From Henricia sp. BOLD:AAB3569 (Eukaryota > Echinodermata > Asteroidea > Spinulosida > Echinasteridae), in contig JBBELK010000635.1 of the NCBI GenBank assembly GCA_037783545.1, positions 310,001-374,000 of the forward strand: 64,000 nucleotides of DNA. Direction: 5' to 3'. This document shows positions 47,650 through 59,879 of this stretch, in pieces. The notes under the pieces were generated by a model, which saw only the letters and a list, made by a program, of their open reading frames with translations, was not told the origin of the DNA and made no database searches. The first letter of the stretch is position 1. The number at the start of each line of letters is the position of its first letter. Made by a program: the position numbers and the translations under genes.

Positions 47650-48560
47650 ATGATGAATGCATAGTTCCGACCTGTCAATCAACCGAACAGCAACCGAACA
47701 GCGAATAGCAACCATTGTCAAGCCAAGTGTAACCCAATAATAGCTCCATGACCAAAGTGTTGGAAGTATACATTTCAGGAATTAAGGAATTGAGGCATAT
47801 ATGAAAAATGTACCTTTTACTCAATTAAATAAGCAAAATTAAAGTAAACAGAATGAGAATTTTACAAATATTTCAGACCTACAACTTCCTTAATGTTTTT
47901 TAAAAAATAATTTGCAGCGAAGAAAACAGTACATTGTCCGTATTTGATTTTGTATAAATTTGTATTTCCCAAATAGTGATTTGATTTGTGTTTAATTTCA
48001 GAGAGTGACTTGAGTTTCTCATCAACGGAAATTACAATTTGAAAGCCTTGTTAAATTAAGAAAAAAAGATGCTAAAAGTACCGACAGATGGTTACAAATA
48101 ACTAACATGTAGTGCCATTCGCTTACGTCCGAGTTTGTATGTTAATTTAGATCAAGGTCGTGACTTAATAAATTTGCCCGTCTTTCAAAAACAAATGGCC
48201 AGATATGCTTCAATTCTTTTTGTGGTCGCAGAAAACGTCATTTAACGAGCGTGATTGAAAATACTCAGAAAAAAAGACAGTTCCGGTTGAGTGGGGGCGT
48301 CTTCGAAAGACATTTTGTTTCCCACTTATCTTCCGGAGAAATGATACAGAGCTTGTGCCATGACGTCATCGTTCATTGTACTTGGCGGGCAGGTACATTG
48401 GTCAATGTCTTATTGGCCACGTTCTATTCGGTATATGACGTCAGTTGCACTATTTTCATTTTCCTCTATATTACCAACATGTTCATTACACACCCTAGCG
48501 ATCACTGACTATATATTAACTCTGCTCTGCTATTGATGTAGTTGTTGCCGTAGCGTACGA
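47650..48560. other. stretch without a recognised gene
   Basis: A + frame from 48251 (85 codons) lacks any domain or splice support. Otherwise nothing. Confidence 0.4.
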
Positions 48561-48570
48561 AAGCCCATGC

Positions 48571-49096
48571 TATAAAGATAGTATACATGATTGGTAATTT
48601 GTTACAAATAGTTTTATCCCCTTGTGTGATTGAAGATATGCATGATTAAAACCAACCTGAGCAAAAACCAGCTCCGTACTTCGTCTAACTTTTGAGAAAA
48701 CAGTCAAAAAAGGGTTTGCAGTAATTTCGCCCCAAAACCACTTCGCCCTCAACCATTTCTCCCTGAACCATGGCCTGTGCACGAAGTGGTTTTAGGGTGA
48801 AGTGGCATTTGGGCGATGTAGTGTTTGGACGAAGTAATTTAGGGCGAAATGGCACTCGGGCGAAGTGGTTTGGGGCGAAATGGCACTTGGGCGAAACGGT
48901 TTTGGGGCAAATTGAATTTTCGTCTCACGAGACGAAAACTAATTGTTTTACTCATTTCTCAAAGACTATAGCACTTCAGACAAAACCATTTCATGGGAAA
49001 TTTTCTACGGTCATCATGTTTATATTGTGCAAGTTAAGCGTAAATCTGTGAACATTTCTGATTTTCGAGATTACCAATGATGTATACTGCCTTTAA
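48571..49096. mobile_element. TTAA element carrying an array of AAGTGGTTTTGGGGCGAA-like words, copy 2
   Basis: Left end aaagatagtatacatgattgg, right end ccaatgatgtatactgccttta, with TTAA at 49093-49096. The array at about 48722-48915 has at least ten words of the gaagtggttttggggcg / ttcgccccaaaaccactt type, inverting around ggcctgtgcac. The element is in opposite orientation to 45733-46216; outside the array the two copies are clearly homologous. Confidence 0.85.
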
Positions 49097-51470
49097 GTAC
49101 TATACATTTTTCTGACTTAAAGTGAAAGGCCGGTCGGCAACTCAAACAACAGTGGAATAAAATACCATTTTCAATCAGCCAGAGCTCAATTTGAAGGTAT
49201 AGCATTCGCAACAAAATATAAAAAAATATCGAAATTTAGCGATCATTAACTGAAATTACACCACCGCATTCAGTAGCTGTAGCGGAAATGTGCAATTTTT
49301 TGCTCTGACCATGCGATAACGGCGCCGTTTTCTAGTTTTATTTCCATGATTCACGAACGCAAGTTTGGAAAGGTTAAGTTTGTATGTAATAATATTACCT
49401 AAACCACTCAGATGCACCAGCAAAAACCAATCATGCATATGCTTATATATATGTCGTACCGTTGATTTCAATGGGTCCGTATATTTAAAGTTACAGTATT
49501 TGGAGTTTTTTTATCTATCTGAGTTTTACTTATTGATTATTTTACTCTATAATGCATATATGCCTACCATACAACATTCGTCTTGGCCGATAGTAAATAG
49601 TTGAGGTTTTTAAAGGCCTAACGCCAGGGTATTTATTAGCGAAATATCTCACGAAGGGTGGTAACTTCAACAAAGCGACAAAATGTCAATTTTTAATCAA
49701 AATATATTTTTAGATCTTCCTTGAGCGCAGCCAATATACTTTCTACGCCGTCCATATTCAATGGATTTCTCCTTATGACCTTAATTATTTTAATATACTA
49801 ATCAAAACTCGGGCCTGACGTGTTAAGGACAAACGCCAAATTAGATTCCAACCTCACAAACACTGCATTCATTAATTAAACTTGTATTTTCTCCAAAGAC
49901 CTCGTAAGGTTCGCATTAAACCAAACGTAGTTTTGGTTTAATGGAAACTAGACGCAGTGCCGCACAACCTTCCACCGTGACAATTTTTGAAGGTATTAAT
50001 ACCGGGCTTATAGAAAACAATTATCCTCAGCATAAATTATGTAAACTGTATTATGGCCACGTGAATCTAAAAACGCCTACACCTGTTCAGGTTATCCAAA
50101 ACACAATTGAGAACAATTATATTAACAAGTCCGATCGTTTTCACTTCAGCAGTGCGACTGTAACTTTTTTGGAAATATTTATTGAAATTTTCCCTTAATG
50201 TTATAAACTAAGCCTACATGTTGTATTAAAGGACGAGTAAAATAGGGTTTTTATTAAATATAATAATAGTAGAGGGTGTGTTTTACACATTTCGGTCAAT
50301 TTCAGAAAATTTGATTGTTCCGTTTTGGTGAAATTGCAAGTTTTCTATTTTTATGCTCATGATAATTTCCATATTCATGAGTAAATCCGTGATGTCATCT
50401 CAGGACAACAGAGGAAATCTCCATTGACTTGTGTACAAAAGTTTTTTGTCATTTTCAGTGACTTCTTGGTGTTATGATCTGTAACAGTTTACTAAGTTTG
50501 TTTAGTATGACATTTGCAACAATCCCAACAAGTTTGTTTGGGTCAGAAATGGATCAGTGGGCTACTGTTACTGTTTGAAATGTAATGTTCTTTCTTTGTT
50601 TTTCAACTGTGCACGGGTTCCCTCCATGACTAGCAATAAACAGCGCCCTCGTCTGTCAAGAAAACTTTTAAGTAGAGAAAAGGTCACTTATTTCTGAAAT
50701 GAAAACAAATTTCAGTTTGCCCCTTTGTTTGCAACACTTTGATCTTCTGATTCGTGTATAAAACAAATGGTTGATAATGTTCACTTCACTAAACCTTTCA
50801 GTTGGTAAAACTAGAAGCTACCTTTTCCAAAAGGAGCTATAGTAAATAAAACAACAAAAATACTTGTAATTTTAATATAATTATAACTCTAGTTGTGATT
50901 GTAATTTTATATACGATACAAATGTGGACAAATGTCCACATTTCCAGATTTCCAAAACTCATCGACAGGGTCATAATCCCTGAAAATAATCACTTATTCA
51001 TAATGTCTTGTAATTTAAATGTAATTGTTGAATTTGAAAATGCTCTGGTATTCCCTTACGTCAATAAACAATACATTTTTCATGAATAGGCCTATCTATG
51101 ATATGCAATTTATGCAACCAAGACATATCTAGGCCTACAATTATTTTACATTATTTCTACACTTTTTTGAATTGGTAACTTGGAAAATCATTTTTTTAAT
51201 GCATCAAAATGTCACACTTTGGCTCCAGTTTTAAAATCACCAAAAATAGAAGTCGTCATAAAGTTACCGGTCAGTGAAAACGTATATTTGACGGCTGAAA
51301 AATCACCCAATATTAGCCTAAATAATTTCTTCGCCGCCTCCCTCTACGCTCTGCACCGCGGCGACGGTAAAAAAAAAGCTAAGATTATACCCGATCACTC
51401 GAGACGAATTCTTGGCCCACGATGCAGTATTTCCGCAACGTATGCATGAAACGAAAATACCCGTGGCTAT
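49097..51470. other. long stretch without a recognised gene
   Basis: AT-rich with several short frames. An inverted relative of 50929-51010 (tttccaaaactcatcgac, ggtcataatccctgaaaat) occurs at 56895-56985, so part of it is repeat. No exon is supported. Confidence 0.45.
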
Positions 51471-51476
51471 GCTGTG

Positions 51477-51485
51477 TATATAAAG
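51477..51485 (+). promoter_or_regulatory. TATA box
   Basis: tatataaag preceded by a CpG-richer stretch and followed at a normal distance by an ATG-free block ending in a donor. Confidence 0.45.
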
Positions 51486-51507
51486 TCTTAATTGCGACCC
51501 GCTCCGC

Positions 51508-51626
51508 AGCACATCATATTTGAACTAGCGACGTTGCAACTGACTTCTTCCACCGCCAGTACACCAACTTTGTGCGCCGTGACCAAACATCTTTGTCCAG
51601 TTGCTGACGCGAGTAAATTCTTAAAG
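51508..51626 (+). other. candidate non-coding first exon
   Basis: It starts about 30 bases after the TATA box, contains no ATG, and ends in TTAAAG|GTAAGA at 51626. No coding exon that fits is recognised in the 12 kb downstream; the transcript may continue past the window or be non-coding. Confidence 0.4.
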
Positions 51627-52020
51627 GTAAGAAACTATGTGTACTACAATGTAAATGGTAAATAAACCTACGTAAACTTGCATATTTGCGTAAACAACGT
51701 ACTTGCAGGATCAAACGCCAAAACAAAACCGTAAACAATTGCCCGTAAATTTTACGGTGGATATAGATGTGCAGCAAGTTGCCACCTATCTACCGTGATT
51801 TTAACGGTTATCCCGTAAATGTCTACGTTATTTCTACTTTGGTGCCCTAATAATTTTACCCCATCCAGGGGTCGATTTCACAAAGACGTGCGATGCGTCG
51901 TAAGTACCAAATCCATCGTAACTCGCCGAACCCTTTGTAAGTTTCCTGAGGGTTCGGGGAGTTGCAATAAATGTTGTACTTGCGACGCGTCGCAAATCTT
52001 TGTTAAATCGACCCGTGTAC
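51627..52020. repeat. inverted repeats with gtaaa/tttac words and a GGTCGATTT element
   Basis: The segment 51640-51835 carries several cgtaaa / tttacg pairs. Next to it, 51869-52014 is a fold-back with ends gggtcgatttcacaaagacg and ttgttaaatcgacccgtg and core pair gccgaaccct / agggttcggggag. Cys-rich translations here are artefacts of the repeat. Confidence 0.65.
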
Positions 52021-52144
52021 TATTAACTTCTGCTGATTCATGTAAGGTCAGTGGCTTTACACCATCAGTTAAAATTGTTCATATATACGGTTTTAGCTTT
52101 AACTATACTTTATTATGAACTTAAGATAACGAAGGAGTTGCAAT

Positions 52145-52275
52145 GTAAGAAGTGGGAGGGAAAACCCACACGGTCAAGTAGGGACTGCACACCCAATCCA
52201 CATACATGTACACGCCCCGGATTCGAACCCGGGACGCCAGAGTTGAAAGGCGAGGAAAGAACCGACCGTCTTCAG
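52145..52275 (-). mobile_element. tRNA-derived SINE
   Basis: The minus strand has a B-box-like cgggttcgaatccgg (complement of 52216-52230) downstream of a degenerate A-box. The + strand translation RPGFEPGTPELKG is typical of such tRNA remnants, not of a protein. Confidence 0.6.
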
Positions 52276-52529
52276 TTACAATTCACCAGTAGTGATTTCT
52301 ATTTATGCTCCGTGTATGCCTACATCGCATAGCCCACGGTAACACACATCTACTAAAGTTAAATTTACTATTAGTCGCTCATCTGTCGCTAGCTTAAGTT
52401 AACTTTTACGCTGTAAAATTCTGCATATTTTCCAAGCAAAAACTCAGTTACAAAATGCAAAACAACTGAAAACTGAACAAAATTAGTTTACGAAGGAAAT
52501 CTGTTCAGGTACGCGCGATCCCACAATGC

Positions 52530-52625
52530 ACTGTGAAAGGATTTTTACGGGTTCGGCCGTAAATATTTATTTACGGGCACTTCCCGTAAACATTTACGTG
52601 CTTTCTACCGTAAAAAAATACGATA
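52530..52625. repeat. cluster of cgtaaat / atttacg inverted words
   Basis: ttacgggttcggccgtaaat, atttacgggcacttcccgtaaa and ctaccgtaaa words in both orientations; related to 51640-51835. Confidence 0.5.
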
Positions 52626-54030
52626 ATTCTTCTTATGAAGGCCTCTATTGAACAATTTTGACATTCTGCATTTTTCTTTTTCACGATTGCTGTTTAAGTG
52701 AAAAGTAATCTGAAACACAAAACACCACATACTAACGAAAATCTGGTATTTGTTTTCATGCTTTTTAATTATGTTTTTTTTTTGGTGAAATTATTTTTCA
52801 GGTAGGCCTATAATTACAACTACAAATTTCGAAAGATATTTCTAAAGATATATTTATTTTCAACTGAAATATATATTTCTATTGTAAACATATCAATACA
52901 TTTTTTTTATTACGCCATTCGGAAAATATCCATCAGAATGTAAAAGAACGTTGGTAAAAGAAAAGCACTTTTACTGATTAGATGTCTTGCTGCTGCATTT
53001 GCAAAATAATGTTTTGAAAGGAATGTCAACAACAAATGCTGAAGTGCATTTATTTATTGCCATGAACGGTTTTTATCTTTTTTAGACGAACTGTTTGTAA
53101 TTGACCATAAACCTTTTATTCATGAACCTTAGAGTTAAAAAAGAAAATATATATATACATGTATAAGGCAGGATGTTCGAATAGTTTAATAAAAATCTGT
53201 ACTCAATATGGAAACAATGTTGACTATACATCTTTAGCCACAAACACTGCAAAAACTCGGGTGTTAAATTTGATTCTTTTGCACTAATCGTGTTGGAACA
53301 GTAGTGAAATGCCATTGTCCTCATCATGTTTTGAGAACACATGCGAACGCCTTTATTCGTTTTTTCTTCACATCCACCCTAAGGTGCACACTGAAAACTG
53401 GTGGGGGTTTTATTTGAGAAATTAAACTCAGGTTCCAGTGCGTTCAATGGTCAATGTTCTATGCACAAACTCTGCGACAACAAAAAATTGTGACCTGTCA
53501 CGACAATATGAGCGTGAAGTCACACTCCGCTATATTTCCTATAACGACAGTTTAAAGTCAAAAATTGAAGGTAGGTCGGTTTTAAGGTTTTGTAATATTT
53601 TTAAAGAGTAACTTTAATATTTTATTCCAAATTTTCAGCGTCATCTAACATTTAAAAACATCATTTTCAGACCAACTTTAACGACAGCTTTCTTCGTGCC
53701 TCGTAAGAAGATTTGTAAGATTTGTTTGAACACTACCACTTCTCCAAGCTGTGTTGCGTTGGGGGAATAGTTTTACCTTAAGTGTTATATACCGTTGGAA
53801 AGCTCTTTTTTTCTGCTAAAAAATACCAATATTCAATGTTTAAACAATTCCGACTTTCAGCTCATTTTGTGGTGACTATGGTCTTAAATATAGACACCGT
53901 TTGAGCTTAATATGTACATGTACACCAAAACTTAGGCATTTCTTTTAATGGAATATTTCCCATTTACTTCAAGCAATTCCATGCACAAATGCATTACATT
54001 TTTAGCAATTTACAACACTATGATTTTATC
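52626..54030. other. stretch without a recognised gene
   Basis: It contains a lone CACTGCAAAAA-type end near 53247 (compare 30699). Otherwise AT-rich without an exon. Confidence 0.45.
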
Positions 54031-54036
54031 AACATC

Positions 54037-54330
54037 ATATAGCACCCCCGCGTGATATTCGCTCCCCCCCACCCCCCCCCCCCCCCCCCCCCTCCCACAC
54101 CCCCCCCCCCCCCCCCCCGTGATATAGTACCCCTACAAGATCCATGATATAGCACACCCGCATATAGCACTCTATATATAGCACTACACATATAGCACCC
54201 TGCAAGATTCAGCACACCCACTTGATACATTACCAACATCTTCGTAGCAGCCTGGGATATAACACCCCCAAGATAAGACCCCAAGATGTAGCACCCCCAC
54301 GATGATAACACAACAACGGATATAGCACAC
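54037..54330. repeat. poly-C tracts plus degenerate ATATAGCACNCCC repeat
   Basis: Two long C runs (about 54066-54092 and 54101-54118) sit in a tandem of degenerate words such as gatatagcacaccc, atatagcac and atgtagcaccccc reaching to 54330. Confidence 0.85.
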
Positions 54331-55025
54331 TATACATGAACTCGAATTCTTGATTCCTAATCAGAAATAAATGTCAAACAAACATCACAAGCGATGTTAA
54401 ATTCACATTTCATGAGAACTATAAATCAGTCAATATCTTGACAAACATCGTTTAAGAGTGTATAAGGACACGTGTGGCTGCCTTATTTCTACGCGCCAGC
54501 GTGCATTTTAACATCCTTACAAAATCCATGTTATAAACAACCCAATGTAGTTACATAGATTATGGTTTCATTATCTATACCCTTGCCTTATCAAAAAGTG
54601 CACGTAAGCTAAAGACATAGCCATTTCATACTTCATGCACCAATTGGTAAAGTACACTAACTTCCGATATCATTTAATGAGAATATTTGCTAAGTGTGTA
54701 GGTTTCGCAGGTGTCAGATAAAAAAAGATAACTCCCACTATAATGATGGGCACAGTTATGCCACGCGACAGGCGATAGGAGAATTTAATTCCTATAAGTA
54801 CATTTACCCTCATAGGTTTTGTTTTACGTTATATGTTGGGTGTGAATTACACCACTGCTGAGATCTGGTTGGGATTTTGATAATGAACTGTATGGCTAAT
54901 TTGGTTTGACGGGAGAAATGGTGAGGATTTCTTTGAAAAGCAATATGTTGTTCCGTTGCGACCTTTGTTTGCCATTACAGCAAAAACAAACGCATGAGAC
55001 TGACTTTCTTATATTATCAGGATTA
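54331..55025. other. stretch without a recognised gene
   Basis: AT-rich sequence with no exon supported. Confidence 0.4.
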
Positions 55026-55037
55026 CAGTAGGCCTAG

Positions 55038-55135
55038 TCCATCACAAGTCCTAACAAGTCCATCACAAGTCCATCACAAGCCCATCACAAGTCCTCACAA
55101 GCCCATCACAAGTCCTCACAAGCCCATCACAAGTT
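55038..55135. repeat. short tandem repeat CATCACAAGTCC/CTCACAAGCC
   Basis: About eight copies of 10-19-base units built from catcacaagtcc and tcacaagcc. Confidence 0.9.
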
Positions 55136-55799
55136 CCTGGGTCTTAATTCAAGTCACATCCAAGGCCATTCAATCTAACAATATACATACTCAGAGAATG
55201 CCCTCAGCCAAAGGTTTCCAGGGCACAAAATACCACATTAAACCAAGTAACAATGGCACGAAAACAATTTCCGTCAAAAATTAAGAAAACCAACAAAAAT
55301 ATACGACACATTTCACAGTGGTGCGTTTTGTCAGGCAAAAGTGAACGACAAACTGCAAGAGACAAAAAAGCTACCTAAAACTAAATGCGTCGAAACTTGC
55401 ATGCTTTGTTTGAGGTCTACTTTTTTGATTATTCAGTTTTCGCTTTTGAAAAAGCGCAACCCGGTTTCAACTAATAGACCAAGCGGCAGTGGCGTAATTT
55501 TATAACTACATGTACACCGGTAGCAATTTCTACGTGCATTATTTTGCTATTTACCCGAGACATTGCTGGGGTATAATTGCCAACCTCGACCTAATTGACT
55601 ATTATTTACCGACATTTCCTGACATTAAATTTATAAATTGAAACCGGACGACTAATTGTATTTGAAATTGGCCAACAAATTAAAGGTACAATAGACTCTT
55701 TGCACCGACTGCCATGACAGGAGGCAGGTTTTCATATTTAAATGATCCACAAATTGCCTACTCTTGCATGATGCACGGTGACAATATGGCTGGCCCCTG

Positions 55800-56335
55800 T
55801 CATGGCCGTCTGTTAGTCTCGTACCCCGACCTGCTGTGGATGCTCGCACATCAGGTATGGGGAATCACGGTGAAAGCTCATCGCTGATAGGTTAAACGCC
55901 ATTACCCATTCGTGAGCCGTCGTTGATAGTACGTGCACTGCTATTGGTCAGTGTTTCAAATGCTATGCGGTACCTGTTGTGATTGAATTTAACTGGGATT
56001 GGGAGGGAAATCTTCGTGTTTTACTAAATAGGAACCTGTAATGTAATGTGGGCGAAGTAGGTACCTGTAGTGTTTCTTGTAAAGACCATTTTTGGGGGGG
56101 GGGGGGGGAGGGGGGGGAGGGGGGAGGGGGGGGTGTTAAAGTACTGATTTGTGTGCAGCCTTTTGAGCTTTACTTGCGGTACTTATGATAATGGCCAAAA
56201 TCTTCGCAGGAGTCCCGCACCGAAATTCAGTGCGGGCCTCAACCAATCAGTGATGGGCTCTCATCGTGATTCCCAGACCTGATGTGCGAGCATCCACAGC
56301 AGGTCGAGGTACCAGACTAGGCCGTCCGTGCGATG
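55800..56335. repeat. large inverted repeat with poly-G loop
   Basis: The left arm (gtaccccgacctgctgtgga, tgctcgcacatcaggt, gggaatcacggtgaaagct; 55819-55880) pairs with the right arm (gtgattcccagacctgatg, tgcgagcatccacagcaggt, cgaggtac; 56266-56312). The loop holds a poly-G tract at about 56092-56133. Arms are about 90 bases with a few mismatches. Confidence 0.85.
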
Positions 56336-56339
56336 AGTC

Positions 56340-57740
56340 TACATGTATATACTCACAACAATTAGGCGGTCAAAAGGCGTTCCCTGAATACAATTTATGA
56401 AAATCTGGCCCAAAACTAGTATGAAATAGGCCAATATTCATGACGCCTCTGTTTTCCTTTTCGGTTTTGGAACAGTGTGCTGAATGTTATTTTACTATCA
56501 AGAGCCAAGATTGTTTCCATTAACAAACCCACGCAATATGTGATGCTTCATCACCATGAAAATCAAATAATTAAATATATTAGATGAGAGAACAATTGTA
56601 AGGGTCCATATCAAAATTCCAACACGAGACCTCTGACAGTCTTGCGTATCTGCCCGGTGACTCAGAGGTCTCAGGTCTGAATCTCAATCAGGACTTTATA
56701 TGATTTTTCTCCAATCCCATAGTTAGTTATCAAACGTGGCAAACTCTATAGTCTTGTTCGTAAACTCATTGCTAATTGTATTTCTGAAAACGGCAATAAA
56801 AACGTCAGGTCTATAGAACTGAGGTTCATTAAACCCATTAAATAAAATAAAATAAATAAAATAAATAGTACCACACCTAAATCTTGCTTTGTAAAAACAA
56901 GTATGAATAAGTGATTACTTTTTTAGGGATTATGACCCAGGGATACAAATGTGAACGAATGTCCATGAGTTTGGGAAATCTGGATGCAGAGTTTGGGAAA
57001 TATGGATGCAGAGTTTGTAGAAACAAATCTAAAATTTTCCTTTCTAAAGTCTCCCATATGTCACAAATAAATTCCAAAAGAAAAATTATATACTCTACCA
57101 GGCTTGAGGGGTGAATTTGAAGTAACATGACTCGGGAGATACTACACCAATTTCACCAACCAGGCGTGGCTAAAGGCTACGGTAAAGTTGCACCACACAA
57201 ACCTTTCATAAACTGGGAAATGAAAATTGTTTACGCGCGTCAAAGCGCAATCCAAGTGTTATACTACAGCTCTCGACCACAGCGCTACCGCCGTCGGTCA
57301 TTCATATACTCGCTATTATTATTATCTTTACTTTTCCTGAAAGTATAATGACTTTGCTTTCACGGGTAGATATCACTGACATACACGTAAGTCATTCGAA
57401 GCAGGGGGCCCGGGGGAACGGGAAACACGGAGATGATATCCCGAAGAAATGTATAACACTAATAGGGGAAGGGCAGTGAAAATCTAGACCTCTGCGGACT
57501 CGAGATGATATCATCAGGAGTAGGAGCTGGTATCAACTGTTACTGGGGTTTTTTATAATTCTCCCGTCGTGGGTTGAACGAGCCTGGAGATAAAACAACC
57601 TCCAGCGTAAAACTGGTTTTTGCCGCCGTGTTGAAAAACCAGTTTTGAGTATTTATCAGCGTGCCAAAGAGAAAATATTTAGAGAAGAAATCTTAAGTTT
57701 GTGGTCAAACACGTGACAATGTGAGAGGGGCTTAAATAAA
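56340..57740. other. stretch without a recognised gene
   Basis: It includes a degenerate tRNA-like piece near 56640-56690, an (AAATA)n run near 56840-56868 and the inverted relative of 50929-51010. No exon is supported. Confidence 0.45.
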
Positions 57741-59430
57741 AAGGCACAATGCTTGTCACTTCTGATACATGACTATTTCACCATTGATAAATCAGAGAAG
57801 ACGCGTCTCTGGCTAAATATCCACGAGGAAAACGAAAACCCCAAAGAAATTAACTGTATTCTGGAGGGGAAAAATGCGAAATACAAGAGTTTTGACTTTC
57901 CCGTCAGAATAATAATGGTTATCGATTGGCGTCTTTTAGACAAATTTGTTGAAAGTGCTTCGGGTGCACAAAAATCAGCTCCGCAACAAACACTTCGAAC
58001 GCACACACAACAATTTTTTAGCGCAGGGGCATCTGCGCAAGCCCAGGGCTACAGTACGTATTCATATTTACGAATCCCGCAAAAGAAATCGCGCACTCAC
58101 GTGTAATCCACCTGGCGCGTGTAGCGCGCTTCTGATAACAGACCAATCAGCAATCAGCAGTGTGATCATGTGACATCCCACTTTTATTGTGAATTAGTTG
58201 CACTGTGATGTATTACTAGCCTACCGGGAAAGCCAAAACTGCCAGTGATATCAAATTGGATAATATACCATTATATCACTTCATTAGAGACCCTCGAAAG
58301 TGCATGTCTTTAAACTGAACTTAAGACCTATATTAAGGCTCCTTCTTAACAAATTTAAGATTTGGGTCTCCCTTGCCATATATCCTATCAGATATACACG
58401 CGCACCTCCAATGCCACGATAAAGATAGAGCACTATCAGAGTTAGATACCAAATGTCTTGGGATCCATGTGCCTGTTAACTTCGCCAACCTACGGAGCCT
58501 TTAAGGGGCAATTCGAGATGTGAAAGATCAACATTGTTTCCCTTAGGACCACATCTTTGCGCAAGTTCTCTGCCGAAGTAGGTACATGTACTCTTTTTTG
58601 TTTGCAAATTGCAATGGTTTTTAGAGACCGCACCATATTTATCGCTTCGGGGCCGTTCGGTAGGTTCGGTATAGTAAGAGGTGCAGCCATTTCCACAATA
58701 TATCCCAAAGTTCGTACATTTCGGATAGCTCGAACGCGTGTCTAAATCTTCGTCAATTCAAGTCCGGTTTGAATTCTTATCGGTGGGTTCCCGAGGTGAC
58801 GTAACACAAACAGCGTCCTCTCTTGGCAACTTTGATTTGAGTTAGCGGCTATTTTTACTCTCGGAAATGTTACTGTATATCGTAGATGTAGCGGGAATGC
58901 CAGTATATTGATTAATCATCGGGCAAAGTTCCCTAAACATCAAAGGTCGGTGTAAGTGAATACGGTGGGCTCATCGTTCGACAGAACTTTGATTTCTGCC
59001 CAGAAAATAATAAATTCGGCGGCTTTCTCTCCAAGAAAATGACAAGTAGCACTTCCGTGTATAGGAAGTAAATGCTCGTACAATTTATAGCAACATATGT
59101 TATTACGATGAAATGTCAACGGTGATGCGGATTTGATGGTCGGATCAAGTGATATTAAATGTCGTGTTACAAGGAATAGCCGCATGACTTGTTATTAATT
59201 TTTCATGACAGTGGATTCGTAATTACGTTTGTTATAAGTGTTTGTCTTTTTGTACTCAAGACGCTTTATTTCAGTGCACTGTGTTATACAACACATGGTG
59301 TACATGGAAAAAGAAAACGGCCGTACGACAGACACCATGTAACATGGTAACAAATCGACAAGTATCCGAGAAACGTGTTGCTATAATGAATTTCAATCCT
59401 CTACAAACTTGGTTTAAAATTTGGTTTAAA
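57741..59430. other. stretch without a recognised gene
   Basis: A 117-codon + frame ends at 58106 but does not begin with ATG and shows no domain. Otherwise no exon is supported. Confidence 0.4.
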
Positions 59431-59433
59431 ACT

Positions 59434-59877
59434 AGACGCAATATTTGAAAACGTTAAGTTTTTCTAACGGCAGGTGACAGACCATACATCGTTAAATATT
59501 TTACAAAAATCCAAATTTTTCTGATTTTCTTGAACTGTTACGCACTCTAGAATTGACAAATTTAAAATAGAAATGACGTCAAATTTAAAATACCAACATT
59601 TTTCGGTGATGAAATGGGGGAGTTCTACTGTTATGGTTCCTAAACGAGAAAATATAGACGCAATATTTGAAAACGTTAAGTTTTTCTAACGGCAGGTGAC
59701 AGACCGTACATCGTTAAATATTTTACAAAAATCCAAATTTTTCTGATTTTCTTGAACCGTTACGCACTCTAGAATTGACAAATTTAAAATAGAAATGACG
59801 TCAAATTTAAAATACCAACATTTTTCGGTGATGAAATGGGGGAGTTCTACTGTTATAGTTCCTAAACGAGAAAATAT
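59434..59877. repeat. perfectly phased tandem duplication, 222-bp unit
   Basis: agacgcaatatttgaaaacg begins at 59434 and again at 59656. The two 222-base copies differ at only a few positions (for example ccatac/ccgtac, aactgtt/aaccgtt, atggtt/atagtt). The near identity implies a recent duplication. Non-coding. Confidence 0.95.
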
Positions 59878-59879
59878 AT

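Noticed and set aside
45880-48915. CRISPR-like array of short repeats
   Set aside because: The words are degenerate, in both orientations, without unique spacers of constant length, and sit inside a transposon-like element of an animal genome.
51819-52118. Cysteine-rich + frame that looks like a defensin-type peptide
   Set aside because: It starts without ATG and the cysteines come from the arms of an inverted-repeat element with a GGTCGATTT end.
52051-52332. + frame with a hydrophobic start
   Set aside because: The first codon is GTG, and the later part (RPGFEPGTPELKG) is a translated tRNA-derived SINE.
54994-55284. ATG frame starting MRLTFLYYQ after a possible acceptor
   Set aside because: The resemblance to the gene B start (MRLT) ends after four residues, and the frame runs into a short tandem repeat.
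57753-58106. 117-codon + frame
   Set aside because: Its first codon is TTG, and there is no domain, leader or splice support.
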